Assembly (NCBI RefSeq): GCF_009730915.1
Contig: NC_052474.1
Span: forward strand, 1,709,501 to 1,773,500
DNA from: Dioscorea cayenensis subsp. rotundata
Lineage: Eukaryota > Streptophyta > Magnoliopsida > Dioscoreales > Dioscoreaceae
Reading direction: 5' to 3'
Length of the DNA stretch: 64,000 bases
Each line of letters starts with the position of its first letter. Positions within the stretch are counted from its first letter, which is position 1. The notes beneath the pieces were generated by a model, which saw nothing but the letters and a program-made list of their open reading frames with translations, searched no databases and had not been told where the DNA came from. Positions 36,303 to 49,899 of the stretch are shown here, in pieces. Both the position numbers and the translations under genes were made by a program.

Positions 36303-36655
36303 ACTGGGCAGTAACTAGCACCACTTGTATTATTTTTCACAATTTATAAAATTTTCCTTGAATTACATCAAAATTTCTTCGTCCATATATCTTCCCATTT
36401 TCCATCAAATGAAAACAGAGTTGTGTATATATAAACTACAGCATCATCATTACCTGTCAATCTGTAAATCACTGATATAGATTTACAATGATCATGATCA
36501 CATTTATGTGTATATACAGGAATAAGTATGAAGTCCAGTGCTAAGTTCATCAAATTAAACAAAGGGCTATTGCAAATCAATTATTTCATACAAAGCAAAT
36601 ACAAGCATGCATCCTTGATAATAGTACAGAGGTCCACACAAGCAGAAATAGTTAA
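36303..36655. other. Convergent 3' flank
   Basis: This AT-rich gap separates the 3' end of the SOT1-like gene (+) from the 3' end of the small minus-strand gene. It should hold both 3' UTRs and polyadenylation signals. I see nothing else in it. Confidence 0.5.
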
Positions 36656-36940
36656 CTAGGTGGCAGGGTTTTCCAGAGTAGGCGGCAACGGTTGAGCTTC
36701 TGGTAGTGGTTGAGCCTCCGGAGATGGTGGAGCATATGATATGGAGATTAGCATTGATCGGAAGTCATCCGAGCCACTTCCAATGTGTTCCTTTAAGCCA
36801 GAGCCATTGGCGTCAGCTGATTTCACAGGTGTAGAATCTTCGGTGGCGAAGGTATTCTCTGGAATAGACTGAGAGATTGCTATAAGTGACTCCCTAGCAG
36901 ATTCTTGAGAAACCTCTGGCCTCGGTGTTGCGGAATCCAT
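36656..36940 (-). CDS. Small serine/proline-rich protein of unknown function
   Basis: One coding exon of 94 codons starts at an ATG at 36940. It sits eight bases after a TTCTGCAG acceptor, so a leader intron of about 1.1 kb is likely, with a donor at GGAAAAAAAAAG/GTTCGT near 38110. The protein is rich in Ser, Pro, Glu and Ala. It has the distinctive block SGSDDFRSMLISISYAPPSP and a proline-rich tail with a duplicated PEAQPLP. I associate the DFRSxLISISY block loosely with short uncharacterised plant proteins but cannot name a family. No membrane segment or signal peptide is visible. Confidence 0.6.
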   Translation of the reverse strand: MDSATPRPEVSQESARESLIAISQSIPENTFATEDSTPVKSADANGSGLKEHIGSGSDDFRSMLISISYAPPSPEAQPLPEAQPLPPTLENPAT

Positions 36941-38189
36941 ATAACAACCTGCAGAATTTAGGCTAAATTCTTCAATACTATGTCGCCTTCAGCAATATAA
37001 TGGTGCAAACAAACAAGTTCAACAAATGAAGGTATATAAGGCGATGCAAGCATACATGAGGTAAACAAACATATGAGAACAAATACGAACCATATTGGAT
37101 GTTAATTAGGTCAATTAGCTTGAAGCTATTTAGTTTAAAAATGAGCTAATCAACATCAGATGTATAATAAAATCTAAGGAGTATAAAACATTGAAAAGTA
37201 TAAGATAACAATTCATTATCAAATCTTATTCTTTTCTTCAAATTCTGCATTAATGCACTACTAACTTATTTCTTTAAGTTACTGTGATAGGGCATGAGAC
37301 CAAACCTTAATTACAAGTTTACAAATTAGCATTCTATGATTGGGACCTTGTTGAAGTCCCAAGTTCCTAACTTTTTCCGTGAACAAGTACAAAACCCTAA
37401 AATGGACATGAATTTATTTATAAAAAGAAAAAAGATATGAAATTTAACTTTGATTGTGAGGAATTACACTAGCTTGAAACCTTGCACAAGAATTGTTTTA
37501 AGTCCCAACTCTTTGCCCCAATGTGATAAACTGATTTCAATGTGATCACTCCAACTCCTGTAAACTCAATTTATTAATTTCCTCCAATTCAAACACTTCT
37601 TTTCCGTTTTCTATTGCTCCATAAACAAGAGCAAACCTACTCAATTAAGGCTAGATTTTTCAATACTGATTAACAAAAAAAAAACATCTTTTTCAATCAT
37701 AAACAATTTAAACAACATCTTAATCTCCACGCTACGTGCCGTACATATACACACAAAATGATTTCTCATAAAACCTTCAGATTTGTAATAGAACAAGACC
37801 AAATCCAAAATCTTCAAAATAACCAGCAAACAATCGATTATTCTCTTTCACATAGATCTAGCATAGATTACTGCATAACAATATAATCACATCAAAATTT
37901 CAAAACAATTACAAATCAAAGAATCGCTTTCCTGTCTCCAAATCATTCAATAATAATAATTTAAAAAAAAAACAGAAAAACAAAAGCACAAAAGCCTCCT
38001 CACCGATCAATAGATTGATCATTCACAAACGCGATGATCGGAATAGAAAAGGATAAAAAGGAGAGAAGAAAAAAGTCAAAAACAAGAGAGAGAAAGAGAA
38101 AGACGAACCTTTTTTTTTCCGACGGAAATCTCTGAGCGTCGTCCTTGTTCGCCGGCCCTTAAATCTCGATCCCAATCTCTCTTCTGCTT

Positions 38190-39416
38190 CGCCTATTAAT
38201 AGATATTTTTTACCTTTAAATATATAGATATAGATTTATCTGTGGGGCCCATAAAGCACTATGCCAGCGTGTATCCACGTCACGCTGTGTTAGATCAATC
38301 ACAAATTGCCACGTAGTGCTTAGAGTGGTCAACTGCTATGTACCTCGTGTTTCTAGTGTGGGGTTTATTAAAAATAAAATAAGAATAAGAATAAAAATTT
38401 GATTTAATTTAGATTCATAGAAGTATCTGGACTGTTTATGTGTGGTTTGTCCGGATTATCTTGATGGTTTAGTAATAAGGAACTATTTTTCTGTTGGTTT
38501 GGCAGTGCTTAACTGTTTATGTGATTATCTTCTTTTAGTTGGAGTTAATACTTAATAGAGTTTAATTTCAAATATAGGACATTTTGAACGGTGTTGAAAA
38601 ATGAATTACCCACGAGGCCACAACCACGGACAATTTAATATTTCAATTGTCAGACATTTGAAATTTGGTCTTTGTTTTGGGTCTAGGGAGAATACTTTGA
38701 CTTTGATTTCATTAGGATGTTAGAAATATAATATTTATAACCAATTTATTTTATGTTAAATGTAAATATGGAGGTTTATGCCATACATAACAATTTGACA
38801 CTCCGTACTGCGTTCGTAGTGATTATACACCAAAAAAAAAATCACTTCATTTGGTGTAGAGTAATTTCCCATAATATTGTCCGGGTGTTTAAAAATAACT
38901 ATGTAATCCACGAGGTAAGGTAATAACTACACAACCATACTAATAATTCTTCATATTTTAAAACGTAATTATATTTGAAATTCATAATAACTTGTTTGAT
39001 AATCATAATAATTCCATAATATCTTTTAATGAAAAATTTTTCAAATTCTTAAAATAAAATTTAAATATCAGCATATTCTAAATTTAAATTTATTTTATGG
39101 AACAAGAAAAAAAACATCAACCACTATCTTAAATTCAAAATTACAATTAAATTGTTTACACAGATGTTCTCATAAAAAAAATAACAAAAAATAATAATAA
39201 TTCTACTGCAAGAATGGGAAAAATTATAAAAAATATATATAAAGATATGAATAGGATTGTGTGCATTCATTCATCGGGGCAAGCACACAGCACAATGTAA
39301 CTACTCCAATTCGTGTAAAAATCAGCGACAACAAAAAAAAAAAAAAATGAAATGGAGGGCAAAACTTTCTTTCTAAACAAAATGGCAGGTAAAGCGTTAA
39401 GAGTCAGTTGTCCACA
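38190..39416. other. AT-rich intergenic DNA
   Basis: This gap holds the promoter of the small minus-strand gene at its left and the 3' UTR of the pyruvate kinase gene at its right. No coding exon or mobile element end was recognised. Confidence 0.55.
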
Positions 39417-42400
39417 TTAACCTTGAACCTTACGAACTTGAATATGATGAGTAGATTCTTGTCTCCAGATCGAATGAGTTCCACTCTGGACAAGGGTCAC
39501 GAAATCCCCCTGCTTTAGAAACTTCCCATCCTGCCTCATTCAATCACTTGTTAATAAATAATAGATTGCAAGTAAAAGAATTATGGAGAGAGCAATCGAA
39601 AAACTTTTTTATTACCAGCAAACGCTTTATGGCGCGAGCAAAGGTCTCTTCAACATCTCCGGAGAACTGCATATATATAGGCAGCACTCCGTGATATAGT
39701 GCCAGTCTCTGCTTTATTCGTTCTCTGCAATGATTTGGAGATCATAAATGCGCAAGTAGCAAATTACATTGGACTTACCACTCAGAAAATGAAAAACAAA
39801 GGAACCAATTTCGAGCAAGCAGCTAATTTTGAGGAAGTAATGAATTAGTGGCTGTGCATACCCTCCTTAAATTTTCATGATATGAGTGTTTGTGTGTGAG
39901 CACACACAAGTGTGCAGTGTATTCACCTTGCTATAGTGGAAGAACTTACTGATCTGTAAAGGCGAAGATGGCAGAAAATGGGCGATTGTGACTTAAAAGT
40001 ATAGCCATTGAACCAGTTCTTGTAAAGACAATTATAGGCGTCCCAAGGGTATTTGCCATTGTGGTAGTATGTGCCGCAAACATTGCACTCATGTGTCTTT
40101 GTCCAAATTCTCCATCATAAATGGCCTAAAGGAAACATACAGAATCAGGTTGAAAAACATGAGCAAGGAAAATGATAAAACTTCCTGGACTCTTATTGCT
40201 AGTGGGATTTTTTTTCCTTTCTTTTTTTCCCCCAAACCCAACAAAACAGAGAAAGAGATAGGAAACTGCAATAACAAGGTCTGCTTTTTTAAACAAAAAA
40301 AAAAATTACTCTTGTTAAGATGATGCAAGCACTTAGCTCAGGTTTTCTATGACACCAATCAAAACTAAAGGGGAAGGATAGTGAACCTGATTAAAAAAAG
40401 ATTGCAGTGCCTGGACATCAGTTGTTGGAATCAGAGGTGTCACACCGCTTGACAGAGTTGACTCAGTCCTCAATGCAACAGTGTGCATAACTTTAACTGC
40501 TTTTAGAGGGAACCTAAACAAAAAATCAAGAAAAATATTATTAGCAATACAGTTGCATGACATGTGTCTAGTCCCTTATATGCATTAGTAATTCAATGCC
40601 TACAGAGGCTAAAACTGATAGTTTTACACTTCCAATAAGTATTTAGGTTTTTAGAAGAATGACATTTGATGAATATTTATCAAACTGCAATTTAAGATCA
40701 TTCCATGCTAATTCTTTAAAATTTCTCATACTTGGTTGTCAATCAGGAATTTCAGATAATATCTGATCCTTTCACCTTGTCATACTCTCTTTCAGTAGTC
40801 AAAGACAGATATCTATAAGCTTCAAGACAAACAAAGTAACTCACTTTCCATGTGCAGTTTCACCAGAAAGCATGATAGCATCTGCACCTTCTCGAACTGC
40901 AATAGCTATATCAGAAACTTCAGCCCTTGTTGGAGTTGGATGATCTATCATGCTTTCCAACATATTTGTTGCCACAATCACTGGTTTTTCCATACTACGG
41001 CATCTTCTAATAATATCCTCCTGTTAAATAAATTCAGTACGTTAAGTTATCTATATGTCATTATAATTCTGAAACCACACCTGGAATAAGTCACATATTA
41101 GTATATCACTATGCATGCTCACCAAAATTCATGGATGCAAAAACTGATCAGAGAATGCCATATGAATTAGAAGCTAAAAACAAGATGAAATTGATGAATG
41201 TTAGCAGTATATGGAAGTAATTCAGACATGAAAAACATACTAGCAGGATCTTATTGATGGAATAAAATTAGCAAGTTTTGCCAAATGTTTTCTGGTCATA
41301 GTTATGAAAAAAATTGAGGTTACAAGGGTGTCTAATTGGCATAGGTAAAAAAATAAATAAACAAAAGAATTTCTGACTCTATTACTGAAAGAGAGATGTA
41401 AAGAGAGATCACATCAGATTCACTCGACACAAGAAAAGAAAACCAACTGAAATACTTCAACTCAAGGTGGCCAAAAAAATACAGCTTCTCACTTGCCTGC
41501 AATAAAGGAACTTCCTCAATTGCTAGCTCTGCTCCAAGATCCCCACGAGCCACCATTGCCTACAATTTATATCAAGAAAAATTAACAAGTATGAGAATAA
41601 CTATTCCAAGCAATTGTAAATGCTGGACAGTAATAATATATGCATCATCAGTTAAGCTTTGGCATGATGAAAGAAGAGGCGAATTTAAAAAAAGAAGGGG
41701 AAAATAGGAAATTATGGTCCTCAGTTCATTCACCAAGCATTAGTTTTTATGTGCTAAAACAATGTTTATTGATGAAGAATGACAATAAAATACTGGCAAC
41801 AAGAAACTAGGTCAAAAAAAACAGTTGGCTGACTAGGATGCAAAAGAAGAATGCAGGTGTATTATATAGTTGACTGATAAGTGATAACAGATTAAATAAA
41901 TGGTGGTATTTTTGTCATGTTCTGCACTACAGCCACAACTTTTAGGCATCTTTGATATGCTCGTCCTATTAGGGCCACCTTGCAATAATTGGGCATGCAT
42001 CTCCCAAGAACAGACCATCTAATGGCGAGCCAGTCTGGAGAGAGACTCGAAAGGGAAAAGGGGGAGGATCACAAAGGCCAGTTAAATCACTTGGAAGTAG
42101 AATAAAGGCCAGTTCAGAAGAATCCCATTTGTTTGTTAAATAAGCCAAGCTCAAGCTAAACACTATACTTTTCGAATTTTGCTAGAATAGCTTTCCCAAT
42201 AATATTTTTTACATGCATATGCACAAGGATATGTGCACATGAAAGATGGTATAATAGTCTAGTCAAATGGACAAAAAGGAAAAATATAAGAGTCCAAGAT
42301 ACCCTTATTCTTATTCCAAAATGCACAGAAATTGTCTATTGATTCAAATTGAATCTTCATTCTGGAAAACCCTACACTAAACAGAAAAATCAGCACAAAG

Positions 42401-45400
42401 GCCCTCGATGAGAATAAAGTTGAAATATATGATGCACAGCCAAGGTGACAGATACAAGGAATCATGAGTAGGGGTGGCAAAAATTCGGGTCCGGACAAAA
42501 CCGGGTCCGGACAACTACTAATATAAATAGAAAAACTTGTGTCCGGACCCGGCCCGGTTTTAAATCCGGACAAACTTAGTATGTCCAAACCCGGTTTATT
42601 TTAAAACCGGGTTGTCCGGATGTCCAAATTTGTCCGAATTCTATAAGTTATTTTAAGTTCGCTCAAATATTAAATTATACAAAAATAATTTAACTCACAT
42701 TAAATGCAAAAAAAAAAACATTAATAATCCAAAACTGAACTCAAATTATAGAAAAATCTAAGTCTTAATAGAAAAAACAATATATGTTTAAAGTTTTTAG
42801 AAGAATGGGCTTAAAACAAATGGGCTAAGGTTGTGGGATTTTAAAGTTTTAGGGGTTAAAAAGAGCCCGGTTGTCCGAATTTCTATGTCCGGACCCGGCC
42901 CGAGTTCAAACTCGGACAACGAAAGCCATGTCCGGACCCGGCCCGCATTTGCAAACCTTATGTCCAAACCCTTTTTATTCCGGGCCGGACAAAACCGGGC
43001 CAGTGAGTCCGGACAGATTATTGCCACCCCTAATCATGAGACATGTATTCCTGTTGGAGGAATAGAGTATCAAATTTACTTTGCTCAATATGATCACAGT
43101 ACTTTGGCATTTGAGATGCATGACATCAATTCTGCTCAAAGCCCAAAGCATAAGGCACTAAAAACAATCAGAATCATCACCTTTCATAGAAAATATGCAC
43201 CATAAGTCAAAGACCTAGTCCAGAAAAGCATCCAATGCCTACACTAACAAACAGGAAAAAAAAGAACCTACCCCATCAGATGCAGAAATGATGGCATGAA
43301 GATTTGGTATTGCATCAGCGCTCTCAATTTTGACAATAACATGTATATCTGCATTACAATCTTCAATACATGGAAACAAAGATTATTTTGAATGACTTCC
43401 AAAAGGTGACATAAAATTCTGCAATTAAAAATGGAGCAATAGGGCTAGAGTTACTTTTGAGATAAGCTTTCAACTCATGAACAACTTTAGCATCTTTCAC
43501 AAAAGAAACTGCATAGAAATCCACTTTGTTTTCTACTCCAAATTTAATGTCTTCCCAGTCTTTTTCTGAGGAAATATAAGGTGTTAATATAAAGAAATGA
43601 AAATTGAGAATCCATATTTCCACAAGCACAACTAATGATAAGGCAATAGAAGAAAGTAAGAAACAACCTGTTATAGATGGCAGGGTAGCACTTTTGCCAC
43701 GAACATTCAAGTGTCGTCTAGATTTAAGCTCACCACCATCAATTACCTCACATTTTACTGTGTCACTTGTTTTAGACCTTACAACAAGTGACATCATTCC
43801 TCCTGAAACAAAATTAATCAGGAATCCATGAAACTTCTTCTAGAATAGGAAAACAATGTGGTTTTACAAGATAACATAATTAGAAACAAATAACAACAGG
43901 AAGTAAATGGTGTATGATGTATTTTCCTATACAACTGTACCACCATCAACGACGGTTAACACAAAACCTATCTACGGTTTGCTATAAAAAAAAAAATACA
44001 GCCAAAATCAGCATGGAATGGGTCTAGGTGGCTAAGTGTTTGCAGCATTTCCATTGCAATCTGAGTGACGGTTTCCTAACTCTAACCTGTCATGCCCAGG
44101 TCACCAACAAGAATAATTCATGGCATGACACAGCCCAACATATAAATTTGGTATTATCTCCTCTCAAAGATGACAGAATTAATCCTCAAAGAACTGATAT
44201 ACACGGCTAACTTAGGAAAAAAAGTTGGAGAGCTTCTCACTGCCCATGCATTTGTTCATAAATTATTTTACAGCTATTCTAGGCTGCTTTTTAATTAATG
44301 AAGGCTATAAATAGGAGGAAGGGCAGTTTCTCATCTTCTATTTCAGCAAACAATCTTTAAAACACCCAATGTGTATGGAGACAGTGAGGACTGCATTAAA
44401 GCATGCCATAGGTGGGGAAAAAATATGAGGTTAACACTTTCACGTTTGTATGGAACTAATTACAAATCAGTGTAAAAGTTAGCCTGAATTTATAATGCAA
44501 AAAAATTTTAGATCAGTTTATTGATTCCTTTATGTCATAATGCAGATCTTGGGGACACTTTTTATTAGAATGATCATGACCGCTTTTAAAAATGCATTAC
44601 AATGGCACTAAACAGTCAAAACCAAGTGTAGGTTGAATCAGGCCTTCTCAAAAAGGCCATTCAACAAACAAGAATTAATAATTAACACTCACCGTCAACC
44701 AAGAGAATGTCATTAACTTCCACATCATTCACAAAGTCATCATAATTAACACCAACAGTATTTTCGGAGCAGAAATCCTCTTCTGATCGTGAAATTGAAC
44801 TCCTGGCCCTCCTTGAGCAAAATAGGCTGTGGTACATCTCCACTTCTTACCTCAGGGCCCTACTTAAACATAATTTTCGGTCAGCAAACTACTAATTTAT
44901 TCCTTTACTTGAGAAATAAACCTAAGAAATTGATTTTTTTATAAGAAAAAAAAGATATTTCTTACAAAAGAAATTCATGGACACCTAAAGGGAAAAAAAG
45001 AAACCAGAAAATAAATAAGCATAACAAAGATATTCACTTTATTGAAAGCCATTGAACATGACAGAACATTATACTGCCGTGCTAGGTGGTTCACATGAGT
45101 CCATGACAGGAAAACATGATTCACATTTCATATGATTTTAAGGCCAACTGTACCATGACAACAAGAAAGTTTGCTCGTGCTCAAATTGATAAGTTAGTTC
45201 ATAACTTACATGAATTATGTGGTTTTACTTGTTATTGATGAAGATAGCATTGTTCTGACCTACTCATTAAAGAAAAATTAGTGAGCCAAAGTTTGAGTTC
45301 ATATGCAATTCAACCAGACTCCAACTGGCTAATTCATGATGTCAACACTCGAACACATTTCAACATGTTCAACATATAAGCAGTAGAGATGTAATTGTAC

Positions 45401-47774
45401 AGTCAAACATTGATATCAATGTATGTTAATTGAGCTATATGTGAAGTGCATTGAATGACCTAAACAATATGATACTACTGCAAATCCTAAATATGAAGCT
45501 ATTAACCAAAATAACCCATAAGCATACTACAAGATGCATGTAGTCACAACCAACAACTTAAAGACAAGCGAGTAGAACTCAAGTTTATCCTAACTAAAAT
45601 TTTGATTTTGGGTTTCTTTATATTTGTTTTATTTTACTTTACTTTACATTATTTATTTATTTATTTATTTATTTATTATACATATCTTTTGCAATGACCT
45701 TGCTCAATCCATGCGAGGAATTATCTGCTTTAGCCCATCCCATATCAGGCCTCACTGGTTTGCCCTATAAAATCATATATATATATATATATATATATAG
45801 GCTCAGGATCTAACTCTCCCTTATTTGATATAGGATTATTTAGTTCATCTCCCTATACACAATACTAAACCCAATCAAAATCGGGGCTGGGGTATCATAT
45901 CTTTGTCATTTTTTCGATCATGTATTGCCTAGATCATGGTGGGCAGATATAAGTGCCTCTCTTTGCTTGATGCCTTTTGGCCAAAAAGTCAAAATCCCAT
46001 CCCATGGTTGGTAAGAGGGGGAAGCCAAGTCCATGATACAAAATATATGAAATGAGAAAACAACAATAAATGGCAAGGATTCGGTTATTTATCAACAGAA
46101 CAATTAGGAGATCAAGTATTTCATCATTGCAGATGACCACAAACATGATTGACAAATAGACTTCACAATGTACTCAAAAACAAACATGGAAGGTAAATTC
46201 AAGTGTAAAGCAACACATGTGCATGCTCTACTTTTGGCAATTAATATGATTGTCGGCAAGCAAATAGATGATGTCATAGCATAGAATAGGATGCAATCTA
46301 CTAAATGTGAACCACTGGATGTAAATGCATAAGGGCATAATAAACAAAAGAAGAAATGCTCTGAAGAGGTTATTTACCTTGGTGTCTAGCATTATTGCAA
46401 TGACATTATCCTTAGTTTGTGCATTATAATCCTTGACCAAGTCAATTACTTTCCGGTGTGATTCATGGTCCCCATGGGACATATTTAGCCGAGCCACATT
46501 CATTCCAGCTTCTGCTAATTTCCATATCATTTCACGTGTGTTCGTGGAAGGACCAATCGTGCATACTATTTTTGTTTTCCTCAAAACACCTGAAGTTGTT
46601 GCTACCTCATCACCACTTAACTGAAGCTCAAGAGAGGAATCCAACTTTTCCTGATTAGACTGAAAACCTTTTGCTTTAGAAGAAGAGAGCACTATTTCTA
46701 ATAATGTTAAGGAAAACAGAGCAAGTTTCATGTCAATATAAAATAACATGAAAAAAATGATATGATTGACAGATGTACCTGTCAGATATCCATGTTTGCT
46801 TGAATGTTATATTATCTCTTCATATATTGCAGAGCCATTCAGTTGTAACTGAAGTAAATTACACTCATTGACTCATATTTTATCAAATGCAAAATATAAG
46901 ATTGAGGTTAGTTGACATGCAATCCATCCTAGACACTAACAGAGTAAGCTCGTTAGCTTCCCCCAGAACATTTCAATTTCCTGGAATCCAAGCAAGGTAT
47001 TCTTGTTGTGGGACCCAATTCGATTAAACATCCTGAGATGTCTGTCTCACTTCAGAAAGCCTTGGCTTGTATGAGAAAAGCCTGATTAGCGTGCATGAAA
47101 TGATTCAGCAGCCACGTTTCTACCTACAGCTAACACTAATCATGACTATTATCTACATAGTTGCCTCCAGGCAGGCTCTTGCATTTACATTTCTCAGTTA
47201 AATAAAAAGAAAAGAGTAAAGTGAACATAAAGAAACCCTCTCCCGATGCTTCAGTCCCATCACAGATCAATTCAAGATCATAGACATTCATATCAAGGCT
47301 AGTGCTGATCAATCCACATTCATGGATTCCAAAAAAGAAACCATACAAAGAGCATCAAAGAACTTCATCAAGAAAGCTAAAACCGCACTAATTACTTAAA
47401 TATTGTAGCAAAAATCCATCAATAACTCGATCAAACATCCATCTAAACCTATTCTCCACTTCAAGGGAACCAATAAATGTCATAACAAGATCACGATCAA
47501 GAAAAACAAAAACTCCATTCTCAAACCCAAAAACAATCAATAACTCAAAGAAAAAACCACTCACCGAGGCCACAGTTTGCACGTCGGCACTCGCGTTTGT
47601 CCGGGTGAGCTTCACAGCTCGAATCTCAAACCCTCCAGCAAGACTCCTCATCGTCCAGCAACTCCTCCCAGCAGTGCTGATCAATCGGCTGGCATGGCGC
47701 AATGAGGCCATAGAATAACGATCAGAAAGCGGAGCAGGCCCCATAAACCGAGCCATCTCAGTGGAAATCGCCAT
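39417..47774 (-). CDS. Plastidial pyruvate kinase, beta-type subunit (PKP2/PKP3-like), one frameshift
   Basis: Pyruvate kinase makes pyruvate and ATP from phosphoenolpyruvate and ADP; the plastid isozyme feeds fatty-acid synthesis. Minus-strand exons are 47774-47565, 46659-46378, 44859-44693, 43802-43668, 43565-43455, 43360-43272, 41559-41497, 41020-40845, 40513-40387, 40125-39950, 39724-39616 and 39530-39417, about 585 codons. Hallmarks are [14 protein letters not shown] and [15 protein letters not shown], then [11 protein letters not shown] across an intron. Next come [17 protein letters not shown], the [11 protein letters not shown] metal/substrate loop, [10 protein letters not shown] and [15 protein letters not shown], with C-terminal [10 protein letters not shown]. 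The first 70 residues look like a transit peptide and are least conserved. Exon 3 is one base too long (near 44780), which would put a stop after it. The exon 7 donor reads CAG/GCAAGT, a GC-AG intron. An upstream in-frame ATG at 48026 is possible but less likely. Confidence 0.95.
42469..43032. mobile_element. hAT-type MITE in a pyruvate kinase intron
   Basis: The 564-bp element begins TAGGGGTGGCAA and ends TTGCCACCCCTA, a perfect 12-bp terminal inverted repeat. It is flanked by the exact 8-bp duplication ATCATGAG (42461-42468 and 43033-43040), as expected for hAT transposition. Both arms carry repeated TCCGGAC and CCGGGTCCGGAC words; the centre is AT-rich. It encodes nothing. It sits in the 1.7-kb intron between exons 6 and 7 of the pyruvate kinase gene. 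Confidence 0.92.
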
Positions 47775-48189
47775 TAACAATGGAGAAGGAGAAAGATCGA
47801 ACACGATAAGAGCTTCACGGATCGAAGAAGAAGAAGGAGAGGGAAATCTATAGGGTTTCCGCGGCGGAGGCGGGCTTGGGAAAGCGTCAATGGATGCCGC
47901 GAAGAAGGAGAGAGATGAGGGTTTAATGGAGGGAGGGTTAGAAACGTCGGAGACTCTGCCACGGTTCGAGACGTTCCTCATTTGGCGCAAGGCTACTTGA
48001 AATGACGATGTTGCCCTTGGGGTCAAATGGAAGTTGGAATGTAGCTTTTGGACGAAATTGGCCTTTTGGAAAATATACTCGGTTTGGGACTAGTCTCGGC
48101 CTCGGCATTTGGACTTTGAGATGCGTGTCATGCATCTCTGTTGGTCTAACTGGTGGATGCCAAGTGGGTTTTTCCCTTTATTTTTAGAC

Positions 48190-49488
48190 CGGTTTGAATA
48201 TATGGACACCGGCCATTGCTTATTGGTATATGGTTTTTTTGCAATTTTTAAATTTTTACGTAAAGATTTTTTTATTTTAAAAGAGTCCTGAGATCGAAAT
48301 CTACATAAAGATGAAGATAAGATATTATTGAGCTTATACACTTTATATTTGTACTGGTGCTTCATATCTGTATTGATCCTGATTTAAATTTTAAATGTGA
48401 ATGCTTATCGTCTAGTATTAAAAAATATATATATAAGATGAATATTTTGATATTTAATAATGAGTTGATATGATTTATTTAACATTTATTTTATGTGAAA
48501 AAATTTGTTGATGTTTTGGAGAGTAATAAAAATTTAAAGTAATATTTACTTAAGGTTTGTTTTTATTATGGATTTTATATTTTATTTTTTTAAAATTTCT
48601 TCTCCAATTTAAAAGTCAAAGACAATATGTGTGATGAGAATTTCTCGAATAAATAGTTAACAAAAATTATTCTTGAAAATTTGACTACCTTGAAAAGTGA
48701 GTGCAATATTTTTAATTTATTATTATCTAGTTTCAAAGTTTTGAAGATTCCAATACCATGTGAATATTCGACAGTATTCCGACAGAGCCACACCATTTCC
48801 CACAGCTAGCCGCCATGTACTTTTATTTTTATTTTAATATTTTTTTAATGTTAAAACTAAAAAAATATACATGGGACCATACAAAAAAATTGATATTTTA
48901 TGCTATTTCCAATCTCGAGTTTGAATTCATAATTTATTCATATTTAAAAAACAAACTATTTACTTATAATTTTATATTTATTTAAATAAAATGGATAAAT
49001 TATTCAACAAATATATATTTAAAAAATTATTATACCTGGAAATATAAGGGAGCCAGGCACAGTGAAGAATGCAAGCTTTATTAAAAAAAAGTACATAAAT
49101 CAATGAAAACATGAGACATGCTTAAGTGGTTCTAATGGGAAAGAGAAGGATGGATGGAAAGGGTTGGGACAAAGACTTGAGGAAATAATCATTCACAAAA
49201 TCATCCGTCCATGGCTGAATTGTCTAGCTCAAAAATCAGATATTTTGGATATAATTCTTCAATTTTTAGAAGCTCCCCCCATCTTTCCGGAAAAATATAT
49301 GGGATGCTTATACTTTTTTTTTAATGACTTTTGTGGAATCCCCTAACTTCAATACTTCCAAACCGTGAGTTGTAAATTAAGATTGTAATTAGGAGAGGAA
49401 ATAAACCATTGTTTAAATATGTGTCAGAGTTACCAATATGAAGGTTGACCTGCCAAAAAACCAACATTCTATTATTGCAGTTAGAAAT
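48190..49488. other. AT-rich intergenic DNA
   Basis: I see no supported gene or element between the pyruvate kinase 5' region and the LINE tail at 49.5 kb. The DNA is strongly AT-rich. Short open frames here have no recognisable content. Confidence 0.55.
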
Positions 49489-49501
49489 CTTGTGAGACCT
49501 T

Positions 49502-49606
49502 TATTTTTTTATTTTTTTATTTTTAATAAAGTGGATAAACCACCAATTTATTAAAAAAAAGAGAACAAAAGAGTACAACAGAGAGGAAACAATGAACAAT
49601 AAAAGA
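49502..49606 (-). mobile_element. Very short LINE 3' tail insertion
   Basis: A 105-bp insert starts with a poly-T run and AATAAAGTGGATAAACCACC. It is the reverse complement of the LINE 3' end seen elsewhere in the window, with an exact GTGG-TTTAT-CCAC hairpin. It is flanked by the 13-bp duplication CTTGTGAGACCTT at 49489-49501 and 49607-49619. This is a severely 5'-truncated target-primed insertion. Confidence 0.85.
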
Positions 49607-49899
49607 CTTGTGAGACCTTATATGTAGCCAAAACGAAATCAGATTTGAGTTGTTAAAGAGTATTACAAATGGTCAGTCATATCCATTACATGTAAAAACA
49701 CTCTTTTTAAAAATTTAACCACGGAGCACAGATGGAAAAATTATAAATAAAATAAATAAGAGTAGAATGTAAATGTAAACATGTAGCTCAACACTATAAA
49801 TCATTACTAATTGACATCAAACCATCAGTCATCTGGACTGACAGTCAACTATTCTCACATCTTGCACTGCATGGCATCTAGTTAGTGTTTCAATAGTCT

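Noticed and set aside
42831-43205. Plus-strand frame of 124 codons with SGPGPSSNS-type sequence
   Set aside because: It lies mostly inside the hAT MITE; its content comes from the repeated TCCGGAC words.
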